Shown piece by piece: positions 25,310 to 38,010 of a stretch of DNA of 64,000 nt (positions within the stretch are counted from its first letter, which is position 1; each line of letters opens with the position of its first letter). Source of the DNA: Pseudomonas sp. v388. GTDB taxonomy: Bacteria > Pseudomonadota > Gammaproteobacteria > Pseudomonadales > Pseudomonadaceae. The stretch lies in assembly GCF_003935425.1 (NCBI RefSeq), contig NZ_RHQN01000006.1, positions 361,278 to 425,277 on the forward strand, read 5' to 3'. The notes under the pieces were generated by a model. The model saw only the letters and a list, made by a program, of their open reading frames with translations, ran no database searches and had not been told where the DNA came from. The position numbers were made by a program, and so were the translations under genes.

Positions 25310-25358
25310 GTTTGACCGTATACTCCTACGTTTTCGACGCCCGCCGTGCGAGGCCATT

Positions 25359-28193
<2,835 letters not shown>

Positions 28194-28212
28194 TAGAGAT
28201 GCAGAGCGTGCC

Positions 28213-28265
28213 TGCCCGCGACGCATGACGCTGTTGCGTATGCCGCTCGCGGGCAAGCCCGCTGT
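28213..28265. repeat. REP-like palindrome after uvrA
   Basis: TGCCCGCGA (28213-28221) pairs with TCGCGGGCA (28247-28255), and inside it ACGCA (28221-28225) pairs with TGCGT (28235-28239). The sequence class with GCGGGCAAGCCCGC resembles Pseudomonas REP elements. The same GCCCGCGA core recurs near 63780. Confidence 0.6.
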
Positions 28266-28289
28266 TACAACGCGTAGCCGGCCAAATAA

Positions 28290-28325
28290 AAAGCCCCCGT
28301 CACGTAAGTGCGGGGGCTTTTCGTT
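28290..28325. terminator. bidirectional terminator between uvrA and ftnA
   Basis: AAAGCCCCCG (28290-28299) pairs with CGGGGGCTTT (28311-28320) and TCGTTTT follows on the plus strand; on the minus strand TTTATTTGG follows. It separates two converging genes. Confidence 0.85.
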
Positions 28326-28340
28326 TTCACCGGTCTGCGA

Positions 28341-28805
28341 TCAGAACTGGGACTGCAGGTAGTTCGGCAAACCGATCGACTTGATCAAGCCCAACTGCTG
28401 TTCAAGCCAGTAGGTGTGATCTTCCTCGGTGTCAGCCAACTGCACCCGCAGGATGTCGCGGCTGATGTAGTCGTTGTGCAGTTCACACAGCTCGATGCCT
28501 TTGCAGAGCGCAGCACGAACCTTATATTCGAGACGCAGATCGCTGGCGAGCATCTCAGGCACCGTGGTGCCGATATCCAGATCGTCAGGCCGCATACGTG
28601 GCGTGCCTTCGAGCATGAGGATCCGGCGCATCAATGCATCGGCATGTTGCGCCTCTTCTTCCATTTCGTGATTGATACGCTCATAGAGCTTGGCAAAGCC
28701 CCAGTCCTCGTACATGCGCGAATGAATGAAATATTGGTCACGCGCAGCCAGTTCGCCAGTGAGCAATGTGTTGAGGTAATCAATTACGTCTGGATGGCCT
28801 TGCAT
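28341..28805 (-). CDS. ftnA: ferritin FtnA (bacterioferritin family without the heme ligand)
   Basis: The 154-residue protein stores iron as a 24-mer shell. Ferroxidase ligands are visible: Glu18 (TGELAAR), Glu51 and His54 (EEEAQHAD), Glu94 or the equivalent in the DLRLEYK region, and Glu/His in DTEEDH. At position 52, where heme bacterioferritin has Met, this protein has Ala, so it should not bind bridging heme. This matches P. aeruginosa FtnA (formerly called BfrA), which also neighbours katA. It is read on the minus strand 155 bp after katA, so it may be induced with it by iron or oxidative conditions. Confidence 0.93.
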   Translation of the reverse strand: MQGHPDVIDYLNTLLTGELAARDQYFIHSRMYEDWGFAKLYERINHEMEEEAQHADALMRRILMLEGTPRMRPDDLDIGTTVPEMLASDLRLEYKVRAALCKGIELCELHNDYISRDILRVQLADTEEDHTYWLEQQLGLIKSIGLPNYLQSQF

Positions 28806-28921
28806 CGCACCAGATCTCCCTGCTGAAAGGCGATAGTTTGAACCATGCGCCGCCAGAGGTCACTGGGAAAAACGCAATAAACAGACAAAGAGCATCGATT
28901 TTCGGCCATCCAGACGCGAAA

Positions 28922-28952
28922 AACCGCCCTAATGAGGGCGGTTCTGTTTCTC
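28922..28952 (-). terminator. katA terminator
   Basis: AACCGCCCT (28922-28930) pairs with AGGGCGGTT (28935-28943) over AATG, just after the katA stop. On the minus strand TTTCGCG follows the stem, a short T-run. Confidence 0.75.
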
Positions 28953-28960
28953 ACTTAGAG

Positions 28961-30409
28961 TCAACCCAGGTTGACGCCCAACGCATCGGCGACACCCTGG
29001 CCATAAGCAGCGTCGGCCCTGTAAAAGTGTTGCAACTGACGCTGGACTACATCACTCGATACGCCAGCCATCGCTCCGGCGATGTTGCTGATCAGCAGCG
29101 CTTTCTGGTCGGCATTCATCAGGTTGAACAGCTTGCCCGCCTGACTGTAGTAGTCAGTGTCTTCACGATGGTCATGACGACCTGCGCCACCACTCAGAGC
29201 CAGCTCAGGCTCAGCGTAACGCGGGTCCTGCTTGGGTGCGTCGGCGTAGCTGTTCGGCTCGTAGTTTGGCGCCGAACCGCCGTTGGTGCCGAACGCCATG
29301 GCACCGTCACGCTGGTAGCTGAAGACCGGATTCTTCGGCGAATTGATCGGCAGCTGCTGGTGGTTGGTACCTACGCGATAGCGATGGGCATCGGCATAAG
29401 CAAACACACGTCCCTGCAGCATACGATCCGGGGACAGCCCTACGCCTGGAACCATATTGCTTGGGCCAAACGCAGCCTGCTCGACTTCCGCAAAATAGTT
29501 GAGCGGGTTGCGGTTGAGCTCCAGTTCACCCACCTCGATCAGAGGGAACTCCTTTTGCGACCAGGTCTTGGTCACGTCGAACGGGTTCTCGTGATGATTA
29601 GCCGCTTGCTCCTCGGTCATCAACTGGATGCAGACCTGCCACTTAGGGAAATCCCCACGCTCGATTGCGGTAAACAGGTCGCGCTGTGCGTAATCGGGGT
29701 CCGTACCGGCAATACGGGCTGCATCGGCGGGCGACAGGTTCTTGATACCCTGCCGAGTCTTGTAGTGCCACTTGACCCAATGACGCTGACCCTTGGCACT
29801 GATCAGGCTATAGGTATGGCTACCGAAGCCGTGCATGTGACGGTAGCCATCGGGAATGCCTCGGTCCGAGAACAGAATGGTGACCTGGTGCAATGCTTCC
29901 GGCGAATGGGACCAGAAATCCCACATCATCTGGCCGCTTTTGAGGTTGGTCTGCGGCAAACGCTTCTGCGTATGGATGAAGTCAGGAAACTTCAGAGGGT
30001 CGCGAATGAAGAACACCGGCGTGTTGTTGCCAACGATGTCCCAGTTACCTTCTTCGGTGTAAAACTTGATCGCGAAGCCGCGCGGGTCACGCTCGGTATC
30101 GGCAGAACCACGCTCGCCACCGACAGTGGAAAAACGCAGAAAGATTGGAGTTTGCTTGCCAACGGTGTCAAACAGCTTGGCGCTGGTGTAGGCACTGATG
30201 TCGCGCGTGACGGTGAAGGTACCGTGGGCACCCGAGCCTTTCGCATGCACACGACGCTCCGGGATGTTCTCCCGGTTGAAGTGGGCAAGCTTTTCGATCA
30301 GATGAAAATCATCCAGCAGCAAAGGACCGCGAGGACCCGCCGAGCGGGAGTTCTGGTTGTCGGCGACTGGCGCACCACTGGCAGTCGTAAGGGTTTTGTT
30401 CTGACTCAT
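28961..30409 (-). CDS. katA: catalase, small-subunit heme type
   Basis: KatA decomposes hydrogen peroxide. The 482-residue product has the distal His55 ([13 protein letters not shown]), the conserved Asn in [14 protein letters not shown] and the heme-ligating Tyr in [16 protein letters not shown] near residue 340; this small clade has no C-terminal flavodoxin-like domain and no signal peptide. [12 protein letters not shown] and [11 protein letters not shown] are also typical. The neighbours ftnA and rplQ are the same as in P. aeruginosa, where KatA is the main housekeeping catalase. A bound NADPH is usual in this clade. Control by OxyR or iron regulators is likely but no operator is clear. 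Confidence 0.96.
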   Translation of the reverse strand: MSQNKTLTTASGAPVADNQNSRSAGPRGPLLLDDFHLIEKLAHFNRENIPERRVHAKGSGAHGTFTVTRDISAYTSAKLFDTVGKQTPIFLRFSTVGGERGSADTERDPRGFAIKFYTEEGNWDIVGNNTPVFFIRDPLKFPDFIHTQKRLPQTNLKSGQMMWDFWSHSPEALHQVTILFSDRGIPDGYRHMHGFGSHTYSLISAKGQRHWVKWHYKTRQGIKNLSPADAARIAGTDPDYAQRDLFTAIERGDFPKWQVCIQLMTEEQAANHHENPFDVTKTWSQKEFPLIEVGELELNRNPLNYFAEVEQAAFGPSNMVPGVGLSPDRMLQGRVFAYADAHRYRVGTNHQQLPINSPKNPVFSYQRDGAMAFGTNGGSAPNYEPNSYADAPKQDPRYAEPELALSGGAGRHDHREDTDYYSQAGKLFNLMNADQKALLISNIAGAMAGVSSDVVQRQLQHFYRADAAYGQGVADALGVNLG

Positions 30410-30534
30410 GCGTTCTCTTCCTCAGGCTGTGCTGCCGGGTGACCCGGCTTGAGCGAGAGTATTGTCCAGAACTATTACAGCCTACAAATTCATTAAGTTT
30501 TTTTAAGCTATAGATTTTTACAATCCTGAAAAGC

Positions 30535-30559
30535 AAAAAACCGGGCCTAGGGCCCGGTT
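30535..30559 (-). terminator. terminator at the end of the alpha operon (after rplQ)
   Basis: AACCGGGCC (30539-30547) pairs with GGCCCGGTT (30551-30559) over TAG. On the minus strand the stem is followed by TTTTTTG, twenty bases past the rplQ stop. Confidence 0.9.
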
Positions 30560-30578
30560 CTTTGTTCGAACTGATGTC

Positions 30579-30965
30579 TTATTCAGCGGTTTCTACAGAA
30601 CCACCGACAGGACGATCAACCAACTCGACGTACGCCATAGGCGCGTTGTCGCCAGCGCGGAAACCGCACTTGAGGATGCGCAGGTAGCCGCCCTGACGGG
30701 TTGCATAGCGCTTGCCCAGATCGTTGAACAGCTTGCCTACGGCTTCTTTCGAACGAGTACGGTCGAAAGCCAGACGGCGGTTAGCTACGCTGTCTTCCTT
30801 GGCCAGGGTGATCAGCGGCTCGGCAACGCGGCGCAGTTCCTTGGCTTTTGGCAGAGTAGTTTTGATCAGCTCGTGCTCGAACAGCGACACCGCCATGTTT
30901 TGAAACATGGCCTTGCGGTGCGAGCTGGTACGGCTCAGGTGACGTCCACTTTTACGATGACGCAT
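30579..30965 (-). CDS. rplQ: 50S ribosomal protein L17
   Basis: The 128-residue large-subunit protein binds 23S rRNA near the exit side of the tunnel. The N-terminus [21 protein letters not shown] is basic and typical, followed by [24 protein letters not shown] and [27 protein letters not shown]. It follows rpoA by 41 bp and closes the alpha operon (rpsM-rpsK-rpsD-rpoA-rplQ), with a terminator just behind it. Confidence 0.97.
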   Translation of the reverse strand: MRHRKSGRHLSRTSSHRKAMFQNMAVSLFEHELIKTTLPKAKELRRVAEPLITLAKEDSVANRRLAFDRTRSKEAVGKLFNDLGKRYATRQGGYLRILKCGFRAGDNAPMAYVELVDRPVGGSVETAE

Positions 30966-31006
30966 GGTTCATTCCTTACCAAACTCACGTTCGGTGATTA
31001 CGACGA

Positions 31007-32008
31007 TCAGGCCGTAGCCTTGTCGTCCTTCTTAAGACTTGCCGGCGGCCAGTTGTCGAGGCGCATGCCGAGGGACAGACCACGGGAGGCCAGAACATCT
31101 TTGATCTCAGTCAAAGACTTCTTCCCAAGGTTTGGAGTTTTCAACAACTCTACTTCGGTGCGCTGAATCAGGTCGCCGATGTAGTAGATGTTCTCCGCCT
31201 TAAGGCAGTTAGCCGAACGTACAGTCAGTTCCAAATCGTCAACCGGACGGAGCAGGATCGGATCGATCTCGTCTTCCTGTTCGATTACCACTGGTTCGCT
31301 GTCACCTTTGAGGTCGACGAACGCAGCCAACTGCTGTTGCAGGATGGTTGCAGCGCGACGGATTGCCTCTTCAGGATCCAGAGTACCGTTGGTTTCCAGA
31401 TCAATAACCAGCTTGTCCAGGTTGGTGCGCTGCTCGACACGGGCGTTTTCCACCACGTATGCGATACGGCGAACCGGGCTGAACGAAGAATCGAGCTGCA
31501 AGCGACCAATGCTGCGGCTCTCGTCTTCATCGCTTTGACGCGAGTCTGCCGGCTCATAACCACGACCACGAGCTACGGTGAGCTTCATGTTCAGGACGCC
31601 GTTAGACGCCAGGTTAGCGATTACGTGATCGGGATTAACGATCTCGACATCATGATCCAGCTGAATATCGGCAGCGGTAACCACCCCCGAACCCTTCTTC
31701 GACAAGGTCAGCGTAACTTCGTCTCGACCGTGCAGCTTGATAGCCAGACCTTTAAGGTTCAACAGGATTTCAATGACGTCTTCCTGTACACCTTCGATGG
31801 CGCTGTACTCATGGAGTACACCGTCAATCTCGGCCTCGACTACTGCACAGCCGGGCATGGAGGACAACAGAATGCGGCGAAGCGCGTTGCCCAGGGTATG
31901 GCCAAAACCACGCTCGAGAGGCTCGAGTGTGATCTTGGCGCGGGTTGGACTGACAACCTGCACATCAATGTGGCGGGGTGTCAGGAACTCATTTACCGAA
32001 ATCTGCAT
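31007..32008 (-). CDS. rpoA: RNA polymerase alpha subunit
   Basis: Alpha dimerises to scaffold RNA polymerase assembly and contacts activators and UP elements. The 333-residue product shows the N-terminal domain (residues about 1-230; [53 protein letters not shown]), a flexible acidic linker ([16 protein letters not shown]), and the C-terminal domain with [42 protein letters not shown]. It lies 22 bp after rpsD. Together with rpoB, rpoC and the nus genes the window encodes the core polymerase. Confidence 0.98.
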
Positions 32009-32030
32009 GGATGCACCTATTTTCTAGCCC

Positions 32031-32651
32031 TTACTTGGAGTAGAGCTCGACAATCAGGCTTTCGTTGATGTCGGCGGACAGATCACTGCGAGCTGGAACG
32101 TTCTTGAAAACGCCCGATTTCTTCTCAGTGTCTACTTCTACCCATTCTACGCGGCCACGTTGGGCACACAGATCGAGAGCCTGGACAATACGCAGTTGGT
32201 TCTTAGCCTTTTCGCGGATAGCGACGACGTCACCAGCACGAACTTGGTAAGAAGGAACGTTAACGGTTTTGCCGTTGACGCTGACCGACTTGTGCGAAAC
32301 CAGCTGACGCGATTCGGCACGAGTCGAGCCGAAGCCCATACGGTATACAACGTTGTCCAGACGGCATTCGAGCAGCTGCAGCAGGTTCTCACCTGTTGCG
32401 CCTTTCTTGCCGGCGGCTTCTTTGTAGTAGCCGCTGAACTGACGCTCGAGAACGCCGTAGATACGACGGACTTTTTGCTTTTCACGCAGCTGAGTACCGT
32501 AATCGGACTGGCGACCGCGGCGCTGGCCGTGGATGCCTGGAGCTGCTTCGATGTTGCACTTGGATTCGATAGCGCGAACGCCGCTCTTCAGAAAGAGATC
32601 GGTGCCTTCACGACGAGCAAGTTTGCATTTTGGACCAATGTAACGAGCCAT
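32031..32651 (-). CDS. rpsD: 30S ribosomal protein S4
   Basis: S4 is a primary 16S rRNA binder and the usual translational repressor of the alpha operon. The 206-residue product starts [20 protein letters not shown] and contains the S4 RNA-binding domain [40 protein letters not shown]. No zinc-binding cysteine set is present in the first 40 residues. It lies 18 bp after rpsK. Confidence 0.98.
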   Translation of the reverse strand: MARYIGPKCKLARREGTDLFLKSGVRAIESKCNIEAAPGIHGQRRGRQSDYGTQLREKQKVRRIYGVLERQFSGYYKEAAGKKGATGENLLQLLECRLDNVVYRMGFGSTRAESRQLVSHKSVSVNGKTVNVPSYQVRAGDVVAIREKAKNQLRIVQALDLCAQRGRVEWVEVDTEKKSGVFKNVPARSDLSADINESLIVELYSK

Positions 32652-32669
32652 TTCTTACAGTCTCCTGGA

Positions 32670-33059
32670 TTACACGCGGCGCTTCTTCGGCGGACGGCAC
32701 CCGTTGTGCGGGATTGGCGTCACGTCGGTGATGCTGGCGATCTTATAGCCACAGCCGTTCAATGCACGGACAGCGGATTCACGACCTGGGCCTGGACCCT
32801 TGACGTTAACGTCGAGGTTCTTCAGACCGTACTCCAGCGCGGCTTGACCAGCACGTTCAGCGGCTACCTGAGCAGCGAACGGCGTGGACTTGCGGGAACC
32901 ACGGAAACCCGAACCGCCGGAGGTAGCCCAGGAAAGAGCGTTACCTTGACGATCGGTAATGGTGACGATGGTGTTGTTAAAAGACGCATGGATGTGGGCG
33001 ATGCCATCAACCACTGTCTTTTTAACTTTTTTACGAGGACGAGCAGCAGGTTTTGCCAT
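32670..33059 (-). CDS. rpsK: 30S ribosomal protein S11
   Basis: S11 sits on the platform and helps select the mRNA and tRNA. The 129-residue product has [48 protein letters not shown] and the C-terminal [19 protein letters not shown]. It lies 30 bp after rpsM. Confidence 0.98.
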   Translation of the reverse strand: MAKPAARPRKKVKKTVVDGIAHIHASFNNTIVTITDRQGNALSWATSGGSGFRGSRKSTPFAAQVAAERAGQAALEYGLKNLDVNVKGPGPGRESAVRALNGCGYKIASITDVTPIPHNGCRPPKKRRV

Positions 33060-33089
33060 GACTAAATTCCTGTCGTTGCGCTGGAGCGA

Positions 33090-33446
33090 TTACTTGCGGA
33101 TCGGCTTACGCGGACCTTTGCGAGTACGCGCGTTAGTCTTGGTACGCTGACCGCGCACTGGAAGACCACGACGATGACGCAGACCGCGATAGCAGCCCAG
33201 GTCCATCAAGCGCTTGATTTTCATGTTGATTTCGCGACGCAGGTCACCTTCAGTGGTGAACTTCGCCACTTCGCCACGCAGCTGTTCAATCTGCTCGTCG
33301 CTCAGATCTTTGATCTTCGCCGCCGGGTTGACCCCGGTGGTTGCACAAATTTTCTGTGCAGTGGTGCGACCAACACCATAGATGTAGGTCAGCGAGATAA
33401 CAGTATGCTTGTTATCTGGAATGTTAACGCCTGCAATACGGGCCAT
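33090..33446 (-). CDS. rpsM: 30S ribosomal protein S13
   Basis: S13 makes bridges to the large subunit and contacts tRNA. The 118-residue product has [38 protein letters not shown] and the [29 protein letters not shown] tail. It is the first gene of the alpha operon, 130 bp after rpmJ, with its own promoter at 33506-33534 and a short leader of about 55 bases. Confidence 0.98.
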   Translation of the reverse strand: MARIAGVNIPDNKHTVISLTYIYGVGRTTAQKICATTGVNPAAKIKDLSDEQIEQLRGEVAKFTTEGDLRREINMKIKRLMDLGCYRGLRHRRGLPVRGQRTKTNARTRKGPRKPIRK

Positions 33447-33505
33447 TCAGTGGGACTCCAATTGACAGCTACCTACGCCCCGGAAGCCAAGAAATAGGGC
33501 GCGAG

Positions 33506-33534
33506 ATAATATCGCTGTAGTAACAAATAATCAA
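33506..33534 (-). promoter_or_regulatory. promoter of the alpha operon
   Basis: On the minus strand TTGATT (33529-33534) and TATTAT (33506-33511) stand 17 bases apart, a near-consensus sigma-70 promoter upstream of rpsM. The -35 element touches a hairpin that may end the spc transcript. Confidence 0.7.
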
Positions 33535-33558
33535 CCCAGCAGCGCACTAGCTGCTGGG
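33535..33558 (-). terminator. hairpin after rpmJ, possible weak end of the spc transcript
   Basis: CCCAGCAG (33535-33542) pairs with CTGCTGGG (33551-33558) over an 8-base loop. On the minus strand the stem runs straight into the T-rich TTGATTATTTG, so the terminator tail and the alpha promoter -35 share bases. Confidence 0.5.
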
Positions 33559-33576
33559 CTTAAGCACAAATCACAA

Positions 33577-33693
33577 TCAGCCTTGGCGCTGCTTATGACG
33601 TGGTTCCGCGCTGCAAATTACTCGAACCACACCTTCGCGGCGAATAATCTTGCAGTTACGGCACAGCTTTTTCACCGATGCACGAACTTTCAT
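33577..33693 (-). CDS. rpmJ: 50S ribosomal protein L36, zinc-binding form
   Basis: This 38-residue protein ([21 protein letters not shown]..., ending HKQRQG) has Cys11, Cys14, Cys27 and His33, the zinc-ribbon C+ form. Many Pseudomonas also carry a zinc-free paralogue controlled by Zur, not seen in this window. It follows secY by 28 bp as the last gene of the spc operon. Confidence 0.97.
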
Positions 33694-33721
33694 CACCAAC
33701 TCCTAGAACCTTATGGGTGCT

Positions 33722-35056
33722 TCAGCGCAGCATACCGCCGCTGCCGCCGTAGCCCTTCAGGTTGGCTTTCTTCATCAGGGATTCGTACTGGTGCGAAACG
33801 AGGTGAGATTGCACTTGAGACATAAAGTCCATCACAACCACGACCACGATCAGCAACGAGGTCCCGCCAAGGTAGAACGGAACGTTTGCCGCAACCACCA
33901 GGAACTGGGGAAGCAGGCACACGGCCGTCATATAAAGAGCACCGAACATGGTCAAGCGGGTCAGAACGCCATCAATATAGCGTGCCGACTGCTCGCCTGG
34001 ACGAATACCCGGAATAAAGGCACCGGACTTCTTCAGGTTTTCCGCTACGTCTTTCGGATTGAACATCAACGCCGTATAGAAGAAGCAGAAGAAAATAATC
34101 CCTGCACTAAACAGCAGAATATTCAACGGCTGACCAGGAGCGATCGACTGCGAGATATCCTGCAGCCAGCCCATACCTTCAGACTGACCGAACCAGGAAC
34201 CCAACGAAGCCGGGAACAGCAGAATGCTGCTCGCAAAAATGGCCGGAATCACACCAGCCATGTTCACTTTCAAAGGCAAGTGGCTGGTCTGCGCAGCGAA
34301 GACCTTGCGGCCCTGCTGACGCTTGGCGTAGTGAACAGCGATACGACGCTGGCCACGCTCAATGAACACCACGAAACCGATAATCGCTACTGCCAGCAAA
34401 CCGATGGCGACCAAAGCGAAAATATTGATATCACCCTGACGTGCAGACTCGAAAGACTGCCCGATCGCTCTCGGAAGACCGGCGACGATACCCGAAAAAA
34501 TCAACATCGAGATACCGTTGCCAACACCGCGCTCTGTGATCTGCTCCCCGAGCCACATCATGAACATTGCACCAGCCACGAAGGTGGTAACAGCCACGAA
34601 GTGGAAACCGAGGTCGCCAGAGAAAGCAACGCCCTGACCGGCCAAGCCAACGGACATGCCGATTGCTTGAACCAGAGCCAGGACGACGGTGCCATAGCGG
34701 GTGTACTGGCTGATCTTACGACGACCAGCCTCACCTTCCTTCTTCAACTGCTCCAACTGCGGGCTGACGGCGGTCATCAATTGCATGATGATCGATGCCG
34801 AGATGTACGGCATGATCCCCAGTGCAAAGATGCTCATCCGTTCCAGCGCGCCGCCGGAAAACATGTTGAACAAGCTAAGAATGGTCCCCTCATTCTGTCG
34901 AAACAGTTCCGCCAGACGATCGGGGTTGATACCTGGAACTGGGATATGCGCACCTATCCGATAGACGATAATCGCCAGGAATAGAAAACGCAGTCGAGCC
35001 CAGAGCTCGGACAACCCGCCTTTGCTGAGCGCTGAGAGAGCACCTTGCTTAGCCAT
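33722..35056 (-). CDS. secY: preprotein translocase subunit SecY
   Basis: SecY is the protein-conducting channel of the inner membrane. The 444-residue product has ten hydrophobic helices, the plug and pore region after the first helix ([18 protein letters not shown]), and the cytoplasmic loops with [56 protein letters not shown] and [21 protein letters not shown]. It directly follows rplO (stop and start abut). SecE, its partner, is at 60439-60807. Confidence 0.98.
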   Translation of the reverse strand: MAKQGALSALSKGGLSELWARLRFLFLAIIVYRIGAHIPVPGINPDRLAELFRQNEGTILSLFNMFSGGALERMSIFALGIMPYISASIIMQLMTAVSPQLEQLKKEGEAGRRKISQYTRYGTVVLALVQAIGMSVGLAGQGVAFSGDLGFHFVAVTTFVAGAMFMMWLGEQITERGVGNGISMLIFSGIVAGLPRAIGQSFESARQGDINIFALVAIGLLAVAIIGFVVFIERGQRRIAVHYAKRQQGRKVFAAQTSHLPLKVNMAGVIPAIFASSILLFPASLGSWFGQSEGMGWLQDISQSIAPGQPLNILLFSAGIIFFCFFYTALMFNPKDVAENLKKSGAFIPGIRPGEQSARYIDGVLTRLTMFGALYMTAVCLLPQFLVVAANVPFYLGGTSLLIVVVVVMDFMSQVQSHLVSHQYESLMKKANLKGYGGSGGMLR

Positions 35057-35491
35057 TTATTCCTCGAACTTGCCGCCAGCTGCTTCGATAGCCGCACGCG
35101 CACCTTTGGTGGCGGCGATACCCTTGATGGTGACAGCGCGAGTAACTTCGCCCGACAGCATGATTTTCACACGCAGTACGTTCTGGTTAATCACGTTGGC
35201 ATCCTTCAGGGACTGCACAGTTACGATGTCGCCTTCCACTTTAGCCAGCTCGGACAGACGCACTTCTGCGCGGTCCATGGCTTTCAGGGAAACGAAACCG
35301 AATTTCGGCAGACGACGATGCAGCGGCTGTTGACCGCCTTCAAAGCCTGGAGCGATGGTGCCACCGGAGCGGGAGGTCTGACCTTTGTGACCACGGCCAC
35401 CAGTCTTACCCAAACCGCTACCGATACCACGGCCCGGACGATGCTTTTCGCGACGGGAACCCGGCGCTGGACTCAGATCATTGAGTTTCAT
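35057..35491 (-). CDS. rplO: 50S ribosomal protein L15
   Basis: The 144-residue product has the glycine/arginine-rich N-terminus ([38 protein letters not shown]) that weaves into 23S rRNA, and [23 protein letters not shown]. It lies 3 bp after rpmD in the spc operon. Confidence 0.98.
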   Translation of the reverse strand: MKLNDLSPAPGSRREKHRPGRGIGSGLGKTGGRGHKGQTSRSGGTIAPGFEGGQQPLHRRLPKFGFVSLKAMDRAEVRLSELAKVEGDIVTVQSLKDANVINQNVLRVKIMLSGEVTRAVTIKGIAATKGARAAIEAAGGKFEE

Positions 35492-35494
35492 CGA

Positions 35495-35671
35495 TTAACC
35501 CTCGACTCGCAGCATGTAGTAAGCCTTGTTGATCATCCCGCGATTTTCGGGAGTATCCAGGACTTCTACAGTGTGACCGATGCGACGCAGACCCAGACCC
35601 TTAACGCACAATTTGTGGTTAGGGATGCGGCCGGTCATGCTTTTGATCAGCGTTACTTTTACGGTAGCCAT
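35495..35671 (-). CDS. rpmD: 50S ribosomal protein L30
   Basis: A 58-residue protein read as [21 protein letters not shown]... to ...YYMLRVEG with TAA at 35495-35497. The pattern [10 protein letters not shown] and [22 protein letters not shown] is that of bacterial L30. It lies 2 bp after rpsE. Confidence 0.97.
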   Translation of the reverse strand: MATVKVTLIKSMTGRIPNHKLCVKGLGLRRIGHTVEVLDTPENRGMINKAYYMLRVEG

Positions 35672-35673
35672 GA

Positions 35674-36174
35674 TCAGATGATCTCCTCAACACGCTTGCC
35701 ACGCTTGGCAGCAATGGACTCAGGAGACTGCATGCCCTTCAGACCCTTGAAAGTGGCGTGAACCACGTTTACAGGGTTAGTCGAGCCGTAGCACTTGGCC
35801 AACACGTTCTGGACACCAGCAACTTCCAGCACTGCGCGCATAGCGCCGCCAGCGATGATACCGGTACCTTCAGAAGCAGGCTGCATGTACACCTTCGAAG
35901 CGCCATGGGCAGACTTCATTGCGTACTGCAGAGTGGTGCCGTTCAGATCAACTTGGATCATGTTGCGGCGAGCAGCTTCCATCGCTTTCTGGATTGCAGC
36001 AGGCACTTCACGTGACTTGCCACGGCCGAAGCCAACGCGCCCTTTACCATCACCCACCACGGTCAACGCGGTGAAAGTGAAGATACGGCCGCCTTTTACG
36101 GTTTTGGCCACGCGGTTAACTTGAACCAGTTTCTCGATGTAGCCTTCGTCGCGTTTTTGGTCGTTATTTGCCAT
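35674..36174 (-). CDS. rpsE: 30S ribosomal protein S5
   Basis: S5 helps decoding fidelity and unwinds mRNA at the entry. The 166-residue product has [45 protein letters not shown] in the N-terminal domain and [32 protein letters not shown] in the second. It lies 3 bp after rplR. Confidence 0.98.
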   Translation of the reverse strand: MANNDQKRDEGYIEKLVQVNRVAKTVKGGRIFTFTALTVVGDGKGRVGFGRGKSREVPAAIQKAMEAARRNMIQVDLNGTTLQYAMKSAHGASKVYMQPASEGTGIIAGGAMRAVLEVAGVQNVLAKCYGSTNPVNVVHATFKGLKGMQSPESIAAKRGKRVEEII

Positions 36175-36177
36175 AAC

Positions 36178-36528
36178 TTAGAACTCCAGCCCGCCTTCAC
36201 GAGCAGCATCAGCCAGCGCTTTGACACGGCCGTGGTACTTGAAGCCAGAACGGTCGAAAGCCACTTGCGATACGCCCGCGGCTTTTGCACGCTCGGCGAC
36301 CAGCTTGCCAACCTTAGTGGCCGCGTCGATGTTGCCAGTGGCGCCATCACGCAGTTCTTTGTCCAAAGTCGAGGCGCTTGCCAGGACTTTGCTGCCGTCG
36401 GCCGAAATGACCTGGGCATAAATGTGCTGCGAAGAGCGGTGCACGCAGAGACGAACGACTTCGAGTTCGTGCATCTTCAGGCGTGCTTTGCGAGCGCGAC
36501 GCAGTCGGGTAACTTTTTTGACGGTCAT
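36178..36528 (-). CDS. rplR: 50S ribosomal protein L18
   Basis: L18 binds 5S rRNA with L5. The 116-residue product has a basic start ([41 protein letters not shown]) and the ending [28 protein letters not shown]. It lies 10 bp after rplF. Confidence 0.98.
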   Translation of the reverse strand: MTVKKVTRLRRARKARLKMHELEVVRLCVHRSSQHIYAQVISADGSKVLASASTLDKELRDGATGNIDAATKVGKLVAERAKAAGVSQVAFDRSGFKYHGRVKALADAAREGGLEF

Positions 36529-36538
36529 TTGCTATGCC

Positions 36539-37072
36539 CTACTTCTTCTTGGCTTCTTTACGGCGGACGACTTCGTCTGCGTAACGCACACCTTTGCCTT
36601 TGTAAGGCTCTGGACGGCGGAAGTCGCGGATCTCAGCGGCCACTTGACCAACCAACTGCTTATCGATACCACGAATCAGGATATCGGTCTGGCTGGGGGT
36701 CTCAGCGGTGATGCCATTCGGCAATTCGTAATCCACCGGGTGCGAGAAGCCAAGTGCCAGGTTCAGGACCGAGCCCTTTGCTTGCGCCTTGTAACCAACA
36801 CCGACCAGCTGGAGCTTGCGCTCGAAGCCTTGGCTTACGCCCTGGACCATGTTGTTAACCAGTGCACGAGTCGTGCCGGCCATTGCGCGGGTTTGTTGAT
36901 CGCCATTGCGAGCAGCGAAACGCAGCTCACCAGCTTCTTCAACAATTTCAACCGACGAATGAATGTTCAGTTCCAGAGTGCCCTTGGCACCCTTCACCGA
37001 AAGCTGCTGGCCGACGAGTTTGACTTCGACGCCGGATGGCAACTTAACGGGGTTCTTAGCTACGCGTGACAT
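36539..37072 (-). CDS. rplF: 50S ribosomal protein L6
   Basis: L6 lies near the sarcin-ricin loop. The 177-residue product shows the two-repeat fold: [34 protein letters not shown], then [29 protein letters not shown] and the end [19 protein letters not shown]. It lies 12 bp after rpsH. Confidence 0.98.
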   Translation of the reverse strand: MSRVAKNPVKLPSGVEVKLVGQQLSVKGAKGTLELNIHSSVEIVEEAGELRFAARNGDQQTRAMAGTTRALVNNMVQGVSQGFERKLQLVGVGYKAQAKGSVLNLALGFSHPVDYELPNGITAETPSQTDILIRGIDKQLVGQVAAEIRDFRRPEPYKGKGVRYADEVVRRKEAKKK

Positions 37073-37084
37073 GCTTATCCCCCC

Positions 37085-37477
37085 TTAGAACACTGTGCAA
37101 AGCACTTCGCCGCCGACACCGGCAGCGCGCGCAGCACGATCCGTCATCACACCTTTGTTGGTGGAGACGATAGACACACCGAGGCCGCCACGAACTTTTG
37201 GCAGATCATCGGAGGACTTGTACTGACGCAAGCCTGGACGGCTGACGCGCTTAACTTCCTCGATGACCGGACGGCCTTCGAAGTATTTAAGCTCGATGGA
37301 CAGCGAAGGCTTGATTTCGCTGCTGATCTGATAACCCGCAATGTAACCCTCGTCCTTCAGGACTTTGGCTACAGCTACCTTCAACGTGGAAGATGGCATG
37401 CTTACGACGGGCTTTTCAGCCATCTGGGCATTACGGATACGAGTTAGCATGTCCGCTAACGGGTCCTGCATACTCAT
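37085..37477 (-). CDS. rpsH: 30S ribosomal protein S8
   Basis: S8 organises the central domain of 16S rRNA and in E. coli represses the spc operon by binding the rplX-rplE mRNA region. The 130-residue product has [26 protein letters not shown] and [29 protein letters not shown]. It is separated from rpsN by an unusually long 214-bp gap with two hairpins (37599-37673), so its expression may be tuned there. Confidence 0.98.
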   Translation of the reverse strand: MSMQDPLADMLTRIRNAQMAEKPVVSMPSSTLKVAVAKVLKDEGYIAGYQISSEIKPSLSIELKYFEGRPVIEEVKRVSRPGLRQYKSSDDLPKVRGGLGVSIVSTNKGVMTDRAARAAGVGGEVLCTVF

Positions 37478-37598
37478 GGGCTAGACGCTCCTAATACAAA
37501 ATAATTAGCCTTTCGGCTACAGCTTGTCGCCGAGATTTTTCCGGGCAAGTGAAAACACGGGCTCAGGCGAGCCGGCAATTCTAGTCCTACCCCAGAAA

Positions 37599-37673
37599 TG
37601 AATCAAGCCCCAAAAGGGGCTTGATTCAGATTCAGGCATCAACCTGACCGGTTTCTTGCGATACCGGTCAGGT
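37599..37673 (-). promoter_or_regulatory. two strong hairpins in the rpsN-rpsH gap of the spc operon
   Basis: TGAATCAAGCCCC (37599-37611) pairs perfectly with GGGGCTTGATTCA (37616-37628) over AAAA. ACCTGACCGGT (37642-37652) pairs with ACCGGTCAGGT (37663-37673). On the transcribed strand the second comes first; the other ends in TTTCTGGGG, a weak T-run. They could be an attenuator, an RNase processing site or S8 binding structures. The gap of 214 bp holds no gene. Confidence 0.6.
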
Positions 37674-37691
37674 CGAAGCGTGAAATACGCC

Positions 37692-37997
37692 TTACCAGCT
37701 GGCTTTAACCAGACCTGGTACGTCGCCACGCATTGCCGCTTGACGCAGCATGTTACGGCCGAGGCCGAACTTGCGGTAAACGCCATGCGGACGGCCGGTC
37801 AGGCGGCAGCGGTTACGCATGCGCGCAGCGCTTGCGTCACGTGGCTGCTTCTGCAGAGCTACGGTAGCTTCCCAACGTGCTTCTGGACTTGCGTTCAGAT
37901 CCACGATGATAGCTTTCAGCTCGGCACGCTTTTTGGCGTACTTGGCAACAGTGACCTGACGCTTCAGCTCACGGTTCTTCATGCTCTTCTTGGCCAT
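37692..37997 (-). CDS. rpsN: 30S ribosomal protein S14, long zinc-free form
   Basis: From ATG 37995-37997 the product has 101 residues: [23 protein letters not shown], then [33 protein letters not shown]. It lacks the CxxC pairs of the short zinc form. The start chosen gives the family length; a longer open frame upstream overlaps rplE. It lies 13 bp after rplE. Confidence 0.97.
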   Translation of the reverse strand: MAKKSMKNRELKRQVTVAKYAKKRAELKAIIVDLNASPEARWEATVALQKQPRDASAARMRNRCRLTGRPHGVYRKFGLGRNMLRQAAMRGDVPGLVKASW

Positions 37998-38010
37998 TTT
38001 CCTACTCCAA

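Noticed and set aside
24765-25358. N-terminal extension of the uvrA frame by about 198 codons
   Set aside because: It runs antisense through the MFS gene and has no UvrA resemblance; homology begins exactly at TTG 25359.
37517-37786. 89-codon minus-strand frame across the rpsN-rpsH gap
   Set aside because: It overlaps rpsN in another frame and is interrupted by the two hairpins; no ribosome-binding site or family resemblance.
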